DNA from: Rhodococcus globerulus NBRC 14531
GTDB lineage: Bacteria > Actinomycetota > Actinomycetes > Mycobacteriales > Mycobacteriaceae
DNA: 64,000 bases
NCBI RefSeq assembly: GCF_001894805.1
Contig: NZ_BCWX01000006.1
Span: 1 to 64,000, forward strand
Direction: 5' to 3'
Shown here piece after piece: positions 9,535 to 19,503 of this stretch. Within the stretch, counting starts at the first letter, position 1; every line of letters begins with the position of its first letter. A program made the position numbers and the translations under genes. The notes beneath the pieces were generated by a model. It saw nothing but the letters and a program-made list of their open reading frames with translations, did no database searches and had not been told where the DNA came from.

Positions 9535-9609
9535 TCAGGCCGAGCGCGGACACATTGCGCTCGCCTGCAGGCGAAGGTCGACGTAGCGTCGAGAGGTCAG
9601 GAACAACAC
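9535..9609 (-). CDS. Cysteine-type leader peptide (attenuation uORF)
   Basis: A 24-codon reading frame in the symporter leader. GTG at 9609 is the likely start (a TTG follows directly). The peptide contains TSRRYVDLRLQASAMC, matching the recurrent actinobacterial leader pattern (R-R-x-V-D-L ... Q/V-A-S-A-x-C) found before cysteine and sulfur-assimilation genes. The single Cys codon (TGT) lies near the end, as expected for a ribosome that slows when charged Cys-tRNA is scarce. The ribosome site is weak, so the exact start is uncertain. No coding gene otherwise fits the 319-bp gap between the symporter and the phosphodiesterase (9439-9757). Confidence 0.72.
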   Translation of the reverse strand: MLFLTSRRYVDLRLQASAMCPRSA

Positions 9610-9757
9610 TGCGAAGACTCTACTCGTAGCTTCAACTACCGATGATTCCGGGCGGTCCATGGGTGTGCGTGAACGAGGGCCGGAGACTCGATGACTACTG
9701 TCGAGGTTCGGTAGGTGCACCGGTACCTGCGCGTCGGCTAGCGGAAGCGAGAGACCG

Positions 9758-10675
9758 ATGAGCGTTCGACATGCCGAATATCCACGTCCGAAGCACTTCC
9801 TGGTGCATATAAGCGACACGCACCTCGTCGAGGGCGGGGACCTGTACGGCGCCGTCGACGCGACAGCTCGACTGCGGCAGATTCTTGCCGGCGTCGAGGC
9901 GTCAGGGGCGCGTCCGCGGGCGTTGGTGTTCACCGGCGATCTCACCGACAAAGGGGAGTCGGACGCGTACGAGACGCTGAAATCGATCGTGGAACCGGTG
10001 GCCGGCAGACTTGGTGCCGAGGTCATCTGGGTGATGGGTAACCACGACGATCGGGAACACTTCCGGACGCGGTTGTTGAACGAGTCACCGTCGACCCGGT
10101 CGGTCGATCGGGTCTACGACATCGACGGCCTCCGCATCATCACGCTCGACTCCACTGTTCCCGGCCACCACTACGGATCGATCAGCGACGCCCAGTTGGA
10201 TTGGCTGCGAACACAATTAGCGACTTCAGCGCCCGACGGAACGATTCTCGCCCTTCACCACCCGCCGATTCCCTGTATCCAGGATCTGGCTGTGCTGGTC
10301 GAACTACGAGATCAGCCGCGGTTGGCCGAAGTGCTCCGGGGAAGTGACGTGCGGGCAATTCTCGCGGGCCACCTGCATTACTCGACGACGGCGACGTTCG
10401 CGGGAATTCCCGTGTCTGTCGCATCGTCGGCCTGCTACACCCAGGACCTCAACGTAGCGGTCGGCGGACAGCGTGGCCGAGACAGCGCACAAGGCTGCAA
10501 TCTCGTCCACGTGTACGCCGACACGATTGTTCATTCGGTAGTGCCGCTCGAGCGCGACGACGTTGTCCGCGACGATACGGTGGGTGAGGCCGTCAGCGCC
10601 CGCGACGCTGCGGCGCGTCTGGCGGACGCAGGCATTCGCATCGGTGAGCACAACGATATTGCCGTCGCGCAGTAG
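9758..10675 (+). CDS. Class III cyclic-nucleotide phosphodiesterase (calcineurin-like, Rv0805-type)
   Basis: 305 aa. All dinuclear metallophosphoesterase motifs are present in order: [29 protein letters not shown], the LALHHPPI histidine, and LAGHLHYS. This layout matches Rv0805 of Mycobacterium tuberculosis, which hydrolyses cyclic nucleotides and other phosphodiesters. The Stealth/cpsY gene follows convergently only 6 bp away, the same pair as Rv0805-Rv0806c, which strengthens the assignment. The start ATG has a modest GAGAG element upstream. Confidence 0.93.
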   Translation: MSVRHAEYPRPKHFLVHISDTHLVEGGDLYGAVDATARLRQILAGVEASGARPRALVFTGDLTDKGESDAYETLKSIVEPVAGRLGAEVIWVMGNHDDREHFRTRLLNESPSTRSVDRVYDIDGLRIITLDSTVPGHHYGSISDAQLDWLRTQLATSAPDGTILALHHPPIPCIQDLAVLVELRDQPRLAEVLRGSDVRAILAGHLHYSTTATFAGIPVSVASSACYTQDLNVAVGGQRGRDSAQGCNLVHVYADTIVHSVVPLERDDVVRDDTVGEAVSARDAAARLADAGIRIGEHNDIAVAQ

Positions 10676-10681
10676 TATGCG

Positions 10682-12208
10682 TCAGGCCTCCCACGGCGCT
10701 TTGACGGGATAGTAGTTCTCGAGGAATTCGGTGACCTTACGGGTACGTAGTTCGAGATCGATTTCCGGTTCACTACCGTCGTTGAGGCAGAAGAAATCCA
10801 TCGACCGGTCTTTGAGTAGTGAATTCATCTGTCGCAAACCGGCTTTGACAGTGGTGTCGACGTATTTGACGGTAGCCGACTTCTGTACGACGGAGCGGCC
10901 GCTCATCAGCGCGTAGTAGTGGTACAGCGAATTGGTGACCGAAATGTTGGTGCTTGCGCGGAAGGTACTCGCAGCGGTGGCCGCAAAATCGTCCGCGAAT
11001 TCGCGTTCCATTTCCGCCATGACACTTTTGCGTAGCGGGGTGGCGGCATGCTCGAGGTGCCGAGTTGTCATCAATCCGAATCGCTCTTGTAGTAGACGTC
11101 GATTGACCCGGGCCGCATTCTCGAATCCGCTGCGATCGTCGTCGTTGTGTCCCAAACCTATTCGCGTATCCGCCTCGATGAACATGCTGATTCCACCGGG
11201 CGAGAAGAACATGTCGGGGCCGACGGATCTGCCGAAGAACATGTCGTCGTTCGAATAGAGGAAATGTTCGGAGAGTCCGGGGATGTGATGCAGTTGGCAT
11301 TCGACCGCTTGAGAATTGTGAGTGGGCAGTACAGACGGGTCGGCAAAGAACTTTTCGCTGGGCATGAAAGTGACCCGAGGATCGTCGGCCAGCCAGGCCG
11401 GACGATCGGAATCGGTGGCGACAAAGATTCTTCGGATCCACGGCGCATACATGTGCACGGACCGTAGTGCGTACTTCAATTCGTCGATTTGACGGAATCG
11501 TGCTGCGGATTCGTCACCTTCACCGACAATGTAGTTCTGCATCCGAAGTGCGCGTTGCGCCTGAAATTCCTCGGACGAACCGTCCACCCAGGAAAAGACG
11601 AGGTCGATGTCGAAATTGATGTCGGAGGCATGGGCGGCAAACATGTTCTCGATCGTCGGCCACACCCGGCCGAAACGCTCCACCGTTCCACGAACTGCTT
11701 CTTCCGGACGCACCGTCCGCCGGGTCAGTGAATTTTCGATGGGCAGAACGATCTCTGAGTCGGACATCGACCACAGTTCGATCTGAAGACCGATATTCGC
11801 GCCGTAGTTCAGGCCACTCGCCAGATGAACACGCGGCCGAAAAAGACGAAAGATGCGGGCTTTTGGTGTGGAGGACAGTGCGCCGTCGGCTATCAAGAGC
11901 GCTGGACTCTTCTTCGCGTCGAGAGTCTTCGAATAGAAGGGTGTGTTCTGGCATCCGTCGATCAGCGCGCGGCGCAATTTCTTACGGTTGGCCCAATTGA
12001 CCGCGATGACTGCTCGTTCGTCGTTGCCGCGTACGAGGAGGTATTCGACACCGGCCGCGTCGAGAATATCGCGGATGAACAGCAGGTCCTCGATCATCGC
12101 TTCGAGCGGGGTTGTGGTGACGATAGGGAGGGCAAACCGATTCTTGAACCGCACAGTTTCCGGGCGGTCCTCCAATCGAGCGCGCACGGAGGACGAGACG
12201 GGTTTCAC
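10682..12208 (-). CDS. cpsY: Stealth-family hexose-1-phosphate transferase (CpsY-like exopolysaccharide phosphotransferase)
   Basis: 508 aa. The Stealth conserved regions are visible in order: DIDLVFSWVDGS followed by the RALRMQ segment, LKYALRSVHMYAPWIRRIFVATD, and a later block with HNSQAVECQLHHIPGLSEHFLYSNDDMFFG. These enzymes transfer sugar-1-phosphates to build capsule-like polymers. GTG at 12208 is the only usable start. The frame stays open another 57 codons upstream to a TAA at 12380-12382 and looks coding (HDIYFVPPE and similar) but has no ATG, GTG or TTG. Gene order with the phosphodiesterase matches mycobacteria. Confidence 0.9.
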   Translation of the reverse strand: MKPVSSSVRARLEDRPETVRFKNRFALPIVTTTPLEAMIEDLLFIRDILDAAGVEYLLVRGNDERAVIAVNWANRKKLRRALIDGCQNTPFYSKTLDAKKSPALLIADGALSSTPKARIFRLFRPRVHLASGLNYGANIGLQIELWSMSDSEIVLPIENSLTRRTVRPEEAVRGTVERFGRVWPTIENMFAAHASDINFDIDLVFSWVDGSSEEFQAQRALRMQNYIVGEGDESAARFRQIDELKYALRSVHMYAPWIRRIFVATDSDRPAWLADDPRVTFMPSEKFFADPSVLPTHNSQAVECQLHHIPGLSEHFLYSNDDMFFGRSVGPDMFFSPGGISMFIEADTRIGLGHNDDDRSGFENAARVNRRLLQERFGLMTTRHLEHAATPLRKSVMAEMEREFADDFAATAASTFRASTNISVTNSLYHYYALMSGRSVVQKSATVKYVDTTVKAGLRQMNSLLKDRSMDFFCLNDGSEPEIDLELRTRKVTEFLENYYPVKAPWEA

Positions 12209-12641
12209 TGTGTCAGTGGTGTCCTGCTCCGGGGGTACGAAGTAGATGTCGTGCGGAGCGGGAGATTGTGTGATGACGTGCCTTTCGATGACAGGGCGCG
12301 CAGAGGCGGCGTGGTTCCAGTCTAGTCGGGGCGTCGCGTCGTTTTGCAGATCAGTACTCGAGGCAACGGGGGAGGTGCTTTAGCGGGTCTTGAATGATGG
12401 GTCAGTGTGTGCTATCGGTGGCGAAATAGGCTAACTCCGTTATGTCGACTTGGCCCATTTTGAGGGCCAACGACGAAATTGTCCGACTCATGTGGTGATA
12501 TGTGTTCGTGCAAGTCGGGGCGGGGAAGATCCATCAGTCCTAATTGCATATGTAGCAAAGACCCATGATCGACCGAAATACACAATTAAGTGCACTCCGA
12601 GTTCTGGTTACCGTTTTACATCCCATTGCAAGGAGCGTTCC
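12209..12641. other. Intergenic region upstream of the large operon
   Basis: 433 bp between the cpsY start and the first operon gene. It should hold the divergent promoters. Visible structure: a 7-bp stem at 12450-12456/12464-12470 (ttggccc / gggccaa) and an AT-richer stretch at about 12540-12630 just before the first gene. I see no convincing gene on either strand. Confidence 0.6.
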
Positions 12642-13148
12642 TTGGTACGACCACCCGACCCATTCGACTTCAGTGACTATTCGCGCCCGCAGCCCGGACA
12701 TGGCGGTCCACCTGATCCGGGAGTCGGGGATTTCACCCGGTCTTCAGGCGGATTCAATACGCCGCCGGCACCGAATCAGCATCCGGGAATGCCGACCGGT
12801 GATTCGTTCAGCGGGGCAGGCGCCAGCACTGTCGTTCAGGTACGCACTGCACCGACCGCATGGCTCGCCGCCGCAGGCGCGGTCGCGACGATCGGATTGA
12901 TCGTGGCCGTTGTTGCCTTTGTAGTACTCGATTCGGGTCCGGTCGCAGTAGTCGCCTGGATTCTCGGTGGCCCAGTGGCAATTGGTTTGCTTGCGCTCTT
13001 TACGTATCGCGACACACAGGCGCGTGCCAGTGCGTTCTATACGGAGCCGCTGTGGGTGTCGTCGGTGACCCGTGTCGTACTCGCTATTTCATGCATTGCA
13101 GTGCTGATCAGTGCATGGAACATTGCTGATTGGATTGGACGACTGTGA
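12642..13148 (+). CDS. Small membrane protein, first gene of the large operon
   Basis: 168 aa, not recognised as a known family. The N-terminal 70 residues are rich in Pro, Gly and Ser (DPFDFSDYSRPQPGHGGPPDP), typical of a flexible cytoplasmic tail. They are followed by hydrophobic segments TAWLAAAGAVATIGLIVAVV, a second at AWILGGPVAIGLLALF, and a third near the C-terminus. The TTG at 12642 is preceded by AAGGAG at 6 nt; the longer frame to 12450 lacks such a site. Its stop overlaps the next start by 4 bp (GTGA), so the two are translationally coupled. Confidence 0.72.
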   Translation: MVRPPDPFDFSDYSRPQPGHGGPPDPGVGDFTRSSGGFNTPPAPNQHPGMPTGDSFSGAGASTVVQVRTAPTAWLAAAGAVATIGLIVAVVAFVVLDSGPVAVVAWILGGPVAIGLLALFTYRDTQARASAFYTEPLWVSSVTRVVLAISCIAVLISAWNIADWIGRL

Positions 13149-15892
13149 GCAGAATGCGCATCGGTGCGCTCTTCGTTTTCGGAATTCTGATGCTCAATGC
13201 GGTCGGCGGATTAAGCGTGGCCACCGCACAGACGGCCGCGAATGCGGGTTCTGCCGTTAGTGACTTCGGTTCGTGCCTGGCGTCGCAGCAGACGGGAGAT
13301 CTTCTTCTCCTCATTGACGAGTCCTCGAGTTTGCAGACCTCCGACCCGGACGCGGCGCGAGTGTCCGCGGCGAATTTCCTGCTGGATCGCCTTGCTGCTT
13401 TTGGTGAATCGGCAGCAGTCGACCTCAATGTCGCGATCGCGGGATTCTCGAGCGACTACACCGTCCATACCGAGTGGATTGCTCTGGATTCTGGGAGCGT
13501 GCCCACCCTCAAGAGCTCGATCGAACAGTTCCGTGGTCGGACAACTGGCGTCGACACCGACTACTGGGGTGCGATGAACGGTGCCCAGAACGATTTGAGA
13601 GACCGCCCGCAGAACGCCGACGGATCCAGTCGGTGCCAGGCAATTGCATGGTTCTCCGACGGGAAATTGGACTTCACCGAACGCGACGCCAGCAAGCCAT
13701 ACGCGCCGGGGATCGACTTGGGCTCGCCGGAAGGTGTCAAGCAGGTCGTCGCAGCTGCCACCGAGTCGATTTGCAGACCGGCTGGCATTGCAGATCAGGT
13801 CAGAAGTGCAGGAATCAAGATGTTCGGCATCGGTCTTGCGTCCGGAACCGCCGCTGCCGCCGACTTCGATCTGATGCATGCGATTACCTCCGGTGCATCT
13901 GGTGATGGCGCGTCGTGTGGCGCAGTACAGGCGCCATCCCCTGGGGAGTTCTTTCTCGCTCAGAACATCGACGATTTGTTGTTCGCGTTCGATTCCTTCA
14001 GTACCCCGGGGCAAGCGCCGCTCGAACGCGAGAGTGGTGTCTGCGTCCAACAGGTGTGTGAAGAAGGTAAGCATCGGTTTGTGCTGGACCGTTCGATCAG
14101 TGCCGTAAACGTGCTCGCGTTTGCCGACGCCGAAGGTCTGGTACCGACTGTGGTCGCCCCGAACGGTGCGCAATTGGCGTTGCCCTTGACCGCTCTGCGA
14201 ACGGATTCTCGCGGACAGCTCGCCGGTATCGAGATCAACTACCGCTGGGAGTCACCGAATTCGGTGTCGTTCTCGATGTCGGATGCCGGCTCGGATCAGT
14301 GGCAGGGTGTGTGGGCGCTGGCATTCGTCGATCCGACAGGAGCCGCAGCACAAGCGCGATCGAAGTCGAACATCCACATCTCAGGCAATTTGTTCCCCGC
14401 ATGGCTCGGCCAGAAAACAACCGCGGTTCACACGGGGGAGAAGACCAGTGCCATCGAACTCGGAATTGTGGGTGCAGATCGTGCGCCCATCGATCCAGCG
14501 TCGTTGCTGGGTACGGCCGTGCTCTCCGTCTCAGTCGTGGACTCGTCGGGGACAGTTCACGACGTGGCAGCTCCGTTGCCCAAGGATCGAATCGGCGAGT
14601 CGGTTGAACTCGATCTCACTGACGTGCCGCCGGGAGATGCGACGCTGCGCCTGACCCTGGATGTCACTACCGCGGACGCGACGCGTGTCGACGGTGGTGT
14701 CGAGCCGGGAACCGCGCTGACAGCTCAGTCGGTCGACATCGCGCTGCCGATTGCGCCGCCGATCGGTTACCCCTCGCTTCCCGCTCGCGTCGATTTCGGG
14801 ACTCTCGAAGGCGCCGGTATTTTCGAGCGCGATCTAGATGTCACCGGGGCAGGATGTGTTCGATTGGACTCGGGTCAGTCGGTGTCATTCACCGGTTCGC
14901 CGGACGGAATCGGATCGGTGGCCCTGACTGGTCCGGCTGAAGAGGCTCAGTGTCTCGAATCGGGTGGGACTCTCCCGGTGTCGATCGACATCGAAAATGC
15001 CGTCAACGGAACGGTCAGCGGAACGATGTCGCTGCTCGTGTCGCCGGTTGGTGAGAGTGATCGCGAGATTTCGGTTCCGGTGCAGTTCACCGCGGACGTC
15101 CAGAAGCCTGTCGACACCGGCACGTTCTGGTTGACGCTGATCGTGGCGCTGTTGCTCGGTCCGGGCATCCCGCTCTTGCTTCTGTATGTCGGTAAGTGGT
15201 TGACCGCCAAGATTCCGCCGGGTGGGCTCAAGGCTCAGCAATTTCCCATCGAGATCCGAAATGGTGAGATTCTCCGCGACGGGCGCCCCTTCGGATTGCG
15301 CGACCGCGATCTTGTCGATTCGGTGCGGGGAATGCATGAAGCTACCCGGATCCTCGACGCAGCCGGCGTCGAATTACGAACTCATGTAGGACTTTCGCCC
15401 GTTGGAGCCGGATACGTGAGCGCGCGTCTGCCGGGGATGCTGGGGGCGTCGGGTTCGAATCCGGCGACGGACAAGGCCGGTGACGCACAGCTTCCGTTGG
15501 CGGTGCACAACTCGTGGGCCGTGTTCCATGATCCGAACGGTTCGCCGGAGGTCGCGACCTTATTGCTGCTGATCAGTACGGATGCGGACAAAAATCGGGT
15601 GGAGCGGGTGCTCGACGATGCCCGGCGCAACGTGGCTAACGCGGTGTCCCAGCTGCGCGGGCGAGCCGTCGACACGTCGGGTGCAAGTGGGCCAAGTGAT
15701 TCTGGCACGCCTCCTGGTTCACCGATAGTCGACCCCTTCGGTAACTCACAGGTAGGTGCTCAGTCAGGTGGTTACCCGGCAGAAGGATCGGCCTGGGCGC
15801 CGCCGGGGACTTCCGCAGGCACCGCGGATCCGTTTGCGCCTCCGAGCGGATTCGATCCGTTCGGGCCACCGGACAGCCGAGGCAGGCAATGA
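13145..15892 (+). CDS. Secreted-facing, membrane-anchored vWA-domain protein
   Basis: 915 aa. A signal peptide (hydrophobic GALFVFGILMLNAVGGLSV, cleavage near ATAQT) is followed by a von Willebrand A domain with an intact MIDAS DESSS (residues 58-62) and FSDG further on. A beta-rich middle of Ig-like character runs to about residue 650, then a transmembrane helix at about 658-685 (WLTLIVALLLGPGIPLLLLY), and a cytoplasmic part ending in a Gly/Pro/Ser-rich tail. The vWA domain should lie outside the membrane and bind a partner through a metal. The GTG start overlaps the upstream stop. The paired small membrane protein and the tubulin-like protein downstream suggest a membrane complex. Confidence 0.85.
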   Translation: MSRMRIGALFVFGILMLNAVGGLSVATAQTAANAGSAVSDFGSCLASQQTGDLLLLIDESSSLQTSDPDAARVSAANFLLDRLAAFGESAAVDLNVAIAGFSSDYTVHTEWIALDSGSVPTLKSSIEQFRGRTTGVDTDYWGAMNGAQNDLRDRPQNADGSSRCQAIAWFSDGKLDFTERDASKPYAPGIDLGSPEGVKQVVAAATESICRPAGIADQVRSAGIKMFGIGLASGTAAAADFDLMHAITSGASGDGASCGAVQAPSPGEFFLAQNIDDLLFAFDSFSTPGQAPLERESGVCVQQVCEEGKHRFVLDRSISAVNVLAFADAEGLVPTVVAPNGAQLALPLTALRTDSRGQLAGIEINYRWESPNSVSFSMSDAGSDQWQGVWALAFVDPTGAAAQARSKSNIHISGNLFPAWLGQKTTAVHTGEKTSAIELGIVGADRAPIDPASLLGTAVLSVSVVDSSGTVHDVAAPLPKDRIGESVELDLTDVPPGDATLRLTLDVTTADATRVDGGVEPGTALTAQSVDIALPIAPPIGYPSLPARVDFGTLEGAGIFERDLDVTGAGCVRLDSGQSVSFTGSPDGIGSVALTGPAEEAQCLESGGTLPVSIDIENAVNGTVSGTMSLLVSPVGESDREISVPVQFTADVQKPVDTGTFWLTLIVALLLGPGIPLLLLYVGKWLTAKIPPGGLKAQQFPIEIRNGEILRDGRPFGLRDRDLVDSVRGMHEATRILDAAGVELRTHVGLSPVGAGYVSARLPGMLGASGSNPATDKAGDAQLPLAVHNSWAVFHDPNGSPEVATLLLLISTDADKNRVERVLDDARRNVANAVSQLRGRAVDTSGASGPSDSGTPPGSPIVDPFGNSQVGAQSGGYPAEGSAWAPPGTSAGTADPFAPPSGFDPFGPPDSRGRQ

Positions 15893-15929
15893 CTTTCAGC
15901 GTAGGCATCGTTATTTGGAGAGGACCGGC

Positions 15930-18900
15930 ATGAGGCGTTTTCTGGTAGTTGGTTGCGGCGGCTCGGGCGCTGTCACGTTGTCCTACATGATGGACCAGCT
16001 GCGATCGGACCTCGCGGCAGCCGGCGTCGAGAAGATCCCGTCCGGCTGGCAATTTGTGAGTCTCGATGTTCCGACCGCGCCCGAGACCGGGCCGGACGGA
16101 CTGAACAACGTTCGTGATCAGGGTGGTACGTACTTCGGCAGTGGGCCGCAGGGTGATTCGTACGCAGTACTCGACAACGCGCTCTCCAATCAACTCGCAG
16201 CTCGACAGCAGTTGAGCTCGATCGCCACCTGGGCGCCGCGAGATCCGCGGAACGTACCTGTGCCGATTGGTTCGGGGGCCGGTCAGTTCCGTGCACTCGG
16301 ACGGATGATCACACTGAGTAAGACGGCCGGTATCAGTGAAGTGCTGCAACGGGCTTGGGACGAATTGTTCACCGTCGCGACCGAGACCGAGATGCGGTCA
16401 CTCGACATTCCCGGCGGTGGTTCCTTCGATCCGGGGGAAGCGCCGATAGTTCTGGTGGTGTCTTCGATGGCCGGGGGCGCCGGTGCGTCGATGGCGTTGG
16501 ACATCTGCCGATTACTCACTCTCATACCGCGTTTGGATCCGAAGATGATGGGCGTGTTCATGGTTGCGCCCGATATTTTCGATGGATTGGGTAAGAGCGC
16601 TACCACTGGTGTCAGCGCCAACGCACTGGCGATGCTGGGTGAGATCGTCGCAAGTCAGATGGGTTCGGCGCGTGAACACGACGTCACCATCCTGAAGGCG
16701 CTGGGACAGCAGAATGGCGAAGGGGCAGAAGTGCCGTTCGCACGCGTATTCCCGGTTGGACGCCGTGTGGGTACCGAGGGTGCGCCGTTCGGTGACGGGT
16801 CGCAGAACGCGATCTATCGCGGGCTGGGGCGTGGGCTGTCGGGCTTGATGATGAGTGGCGCTGCAACTCGCCAATTCGTTCAGTACGACCTCACCAACGG
16901 TGGCGGTCTGGCGGGTCTACGCGAACACATCGGTTGGGGCGCAGGCGCCTGGGACAGCCTGCCCTGGGGCACTTTCGGATTCTCGAGCCTGAGTATGGGT
17001 CGTGACCGCTATGCGGAGTACGCTGCCCAGCGATTGGCTCGTAGTAGCGTCGACCGTCTGCTTGGCGGTCACCTGCAGCGCGGAAATCCGGCTTCGGATG
17101 AAGAACAGGTCAATGCCATTCTCGACAGCCAGTGGCCGTCGATTCTGGCGCGGGTCGGCCTGGCTGATCGCAATGCCGCGGGTGGAGCTTTACCGGCTAA
17201 TGTCGGCGGGTGGATCACCGGAACGGTTCTGCCATGGGACGAGATCGGGCGTATGTCGCGTCAGATCGTCGAGACACAGCTCCGTCCGTATATCCCGTCC
17301 GGCGACGGAATGAACGCGAAACAGTGGGTTCCTGATGTCCAACAAGCGATCCGCGGTCGTGGCCCCGCCCTGCGTGGCGCGTCGGACAGCGCAGCTCTCC
17401 TGCACGCTTTCGGTTGGCAGGATCGCATCGTATACAACATCGAGTCGATGGTGGCCGAAGCTGTAGCCAGCCTCGGGTTGCCTTATGCCACAGCAATTGT
17501 CAATCGCTTATCGGCATATCTGCGGGATGTCATCCGTCCGGCGGCAGAGGACCTGGCGAAGTTGGCGCCTGCAGATATTACGGCGCCGACACCTGGCGTC
17601 ACCGGAACGTTGGCCAGCCTCAACGGAACGATTCCGATGAGCGGTGCCGTCATCGACTCGGTTGTGGCCGAGTACCAGAACAACATCAATCGGCAGATCT
17701 ACTCGACCCTTTCGGGCAAGGTGCGCGACATCGTCGCTGCCTTGGTGCCGGAAATCTTGACGCCGTTGTTGGCTGCGCTCAACGAATCTCAGACCGTTCT
17801 TCGGATTGCCAGCAAGACGCCCGCAATCGACGTCGGTTTGGCGCGGTTGGAGACAGACCAGTATGCAGCCTGGCCGTCGGATGGGGCAGAACGCGTTCCG
17901 CAGCGTTTCGCGGAGGCCAACAACGAGGTGATGCTGACACCGTCAGCGGAGTTCCTCGCGCAGTATCGCAGTGATCTGCCGATGGCAGTAGCGGAGGATT
18001 CGTCCGTGCCTCCGCCATTCGATTCGGCCGTGCAGATCGCATCACAACGAGTTGTCACAGGTCTCTGGCCCACAACCGACGGATCACGCGCGCCGGGACA
18101 GGTCGTGCCACTGATCGAACGAACGGCGACGTGGCGGTCGAAGGCATTTCCGGTCAACCCCTCGACCAACGAGGCACTGATCCCGTCGGCTGCTCGTTAC
18201 GACGTTCATCTGCGCGCGGGTGAATTGCTTGACCGTGCCAGGGCGTACGTCTCACGAACCGGTGAGTCTTTCGACCGGTTCTGCAAGGTGACGTTGAGGG
18301 ATTACATCGTGGCGTCGGGAGCTCCAGAATACGAACTGCAACAGCGTACTTCGCTGCTGCTCTCGAAGTTCGGCGAGGCGTTGTCGCTAGCTCGCCCACT
18401 CGCGAGTGTCAATCAGCAGGCGATGGAGGCATTGCATCCGGGTCAGCAGATCGCATACCGATACAAGTTCTCGGCGGTGCCTTTCCTGAATCTTCCGGTA
18501 TCGGAACTTCTGGCACAGTCGATCAGCCACAATCCCAAGATCGATCGTGAGACCGGTGACGGTTTCGGGCGACTGCTCACCGACGAGGGCGGACTCAAAC
18601 GCCTGGACATCTTCGGTTCGTATCCGAACTATTCGCCGCTCGCCTACGATTCCGTGCTCAAACCCGCTGCGAAGCAATGGGCGGATTCCACTCCGTCACA
18701 GCAGGAGGCATTCTGGTCGATGCGACGGTCGCGCCCACTCGCTGCGTCGCTACCTATGCACGAGAACGAGCGTCGCGCCATGACGGCCGGGTGGTTCCTC
18801 GGACTGGTACTCGGACGGATTCGGATTCCAGCCCCGCCGTTCCTGGAACCGGTGCGAGTCTGGTCGGCGGCAGAGAGCGCGTGGCTTGATTTCCCGAATC

Positions 18901-19502
18901 CGTTGCTTACTCCGCCTGGTCGCTTCGGTGCCAACAACGACTGGTTGCCTGCAGTGCTCGAATCGGTTCTGCTGGCGATGGCTCAGTCTCATCAACAGCC
19001 GGTCATGTCCTCGATGCATCCGTACCGAGCGCTCCGCTCGATTTACGATGCGACACTGGAAGATCCGGCACGTGGAATCAATGAGATCTCGGCGAAGTCG
19101 GCGTTGACCGAGTGGTTGCGCACCGGTGACACGCAAACCGGATGGCCGTCAGCCATTCCGGATTCGGACGGTGTGTCCACCATCGAGGAGCGCAGCGCCA
19201 AGACCGTAGAGTGGCTGGAACGTTTGAATACGTTTGTGGGCCATCACTACCTGGCTCCAGGTCAGGATGGAGCGTCAGGTGGCGGAACCTTCTCGCAGAT
19301 TACCTCGCGAGGGCAGGCATCCAAGACGCCGATATTCCGTGACCTTGCACCTGACGTGTTCTGGGCCACTGCCGAGCTGTCGGTGATGGTCAAGGAATGC
19401 GAGGAAACCGCTCTGCGCCCCGTGCAAAGTAGCTTCCCCACAATGCCTTCAGCTGGATTCGGAGACAACGACATCGTGATTCCCGACCTAGGACAGTTCT
19501 GA
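15930..19502 (+). CDS. Tubulin-like domain protein (Tubulin_2-type GTPase)
   Basis: 1190 aa. The N-terminus MRRFLVVGCGGSGAVTLSYM and a G-rich signature MAGGAGAS (GGAGAS at residues 182-187) correspond to the nucleotide-binding loops of the tubulin/FtsZ fold; the usual GGTGSG is changed. The remaining ~800 residues are a long helical region not seen in FtsZ. Actinobacterial proteins of this kind are annotated as tubulin-like (Pfam Tubulin_2); polymerisation has not been shown here. The ATG at 15930 has GGAGAGGA upstream; the open frame from 15756 overlaps the preceding gene and is rejected as start. Stop and next ATG are separated by one base. Confidence 0.85.
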   Translation: MRRFLVVGCGGSGAVTLSYMMDQLRSDLAAAGVEKIPSGWQFVSLDVPTAPETGPDGLNNVRDQGGTYFGSGPQGDSYAVLDNALSNQLAARQQLSSIATWAPRDPRNVPVPIGSGAGQFRALGRMITLSKTAGISEVLQRAWDELFTVATETEMRSLDIPGGGSFDPGEAPIVLVVSSMAGGAGASMALDICRLLTLIPRLDPKMMGVFMVAPDIFDGLGKSATTGVSANALAMLGEIVASQMGSAREHDVTILKALGQQNGEGAEVPFARVFPVGRRVGTEGAPFGDGSQNAIYRGLGRGLSGLMMSGAATRQFVQYDLTNGGGLAGLREHIGWGAGAWDSLPWGTFGFSSLSMGRDRYAEYAAQRLARSSVDRLLGGHLQRGNPASDEEQVNAILDSQWPSILARVGLADRNAAGGALPANVGGWITGTVLPWDEIGRMSRQIVETQLRPYIPSGDGMNAKQWVPDVQQAIRGRGPALRGASDSAALLHAFGWQDRIVYNIESMVAEAVASLGLPYATAIVNRLSAYLRDVIRPAAEDLAKLAPADITAPTPGVTGTLASLNGTIPMSGAVIDSVVAEYQNNINRQIYSTLSGKVRDIVAALVPEILTPLLAALNESQTVLRIASKTPAIDVGLARLETDQYAAWPSDGAERVPQRFAEANNEVMLTPSAEFLAQYRSDLPMAVAEDSSVPPPFDSAVQIASQRVVTGLWPTTDGSRAPGQVVPLIERTATWRSKAFPVNPSTNEALIPSAARYDVHLRAGELLDRARAYVSRTGESFDRFCKVTLRDYIVASGAPEYELQQRTSLLLSKFGEALSLARPLASVNQQAMEALHPGQQIAYRYKFSAVPFLNLPVSELLAQSISHNPKIDRETGDGFGRLLTDEGGLKRLDIFGSYPNYSPLAYDSVLKPAAKQWADSTPSQQEAFWSMRRSRPLAASLPMHENERRAMTAGWFLGLVLGRIRIPAPPFLEPVRVWSAAESAWLDFPNPLLTPPGRFGANNDWLPAVLESVLLAMAQSHQQPVMSSMHPYRALRSIYDATLEDPARGINEISAKSALTEWLRTGDTQTGWPSAIPDSDGVSTIEERSAKTVEWLERLNTFVGHHYLAPGQDGASGGGTFSQITSRGQASKTPIFRDLAPDVFWATAELSVMVKECEETALRPVQSSFPTMPSAGFGDNDIVIPDLGQF

Positions 19503-19503
19503 C

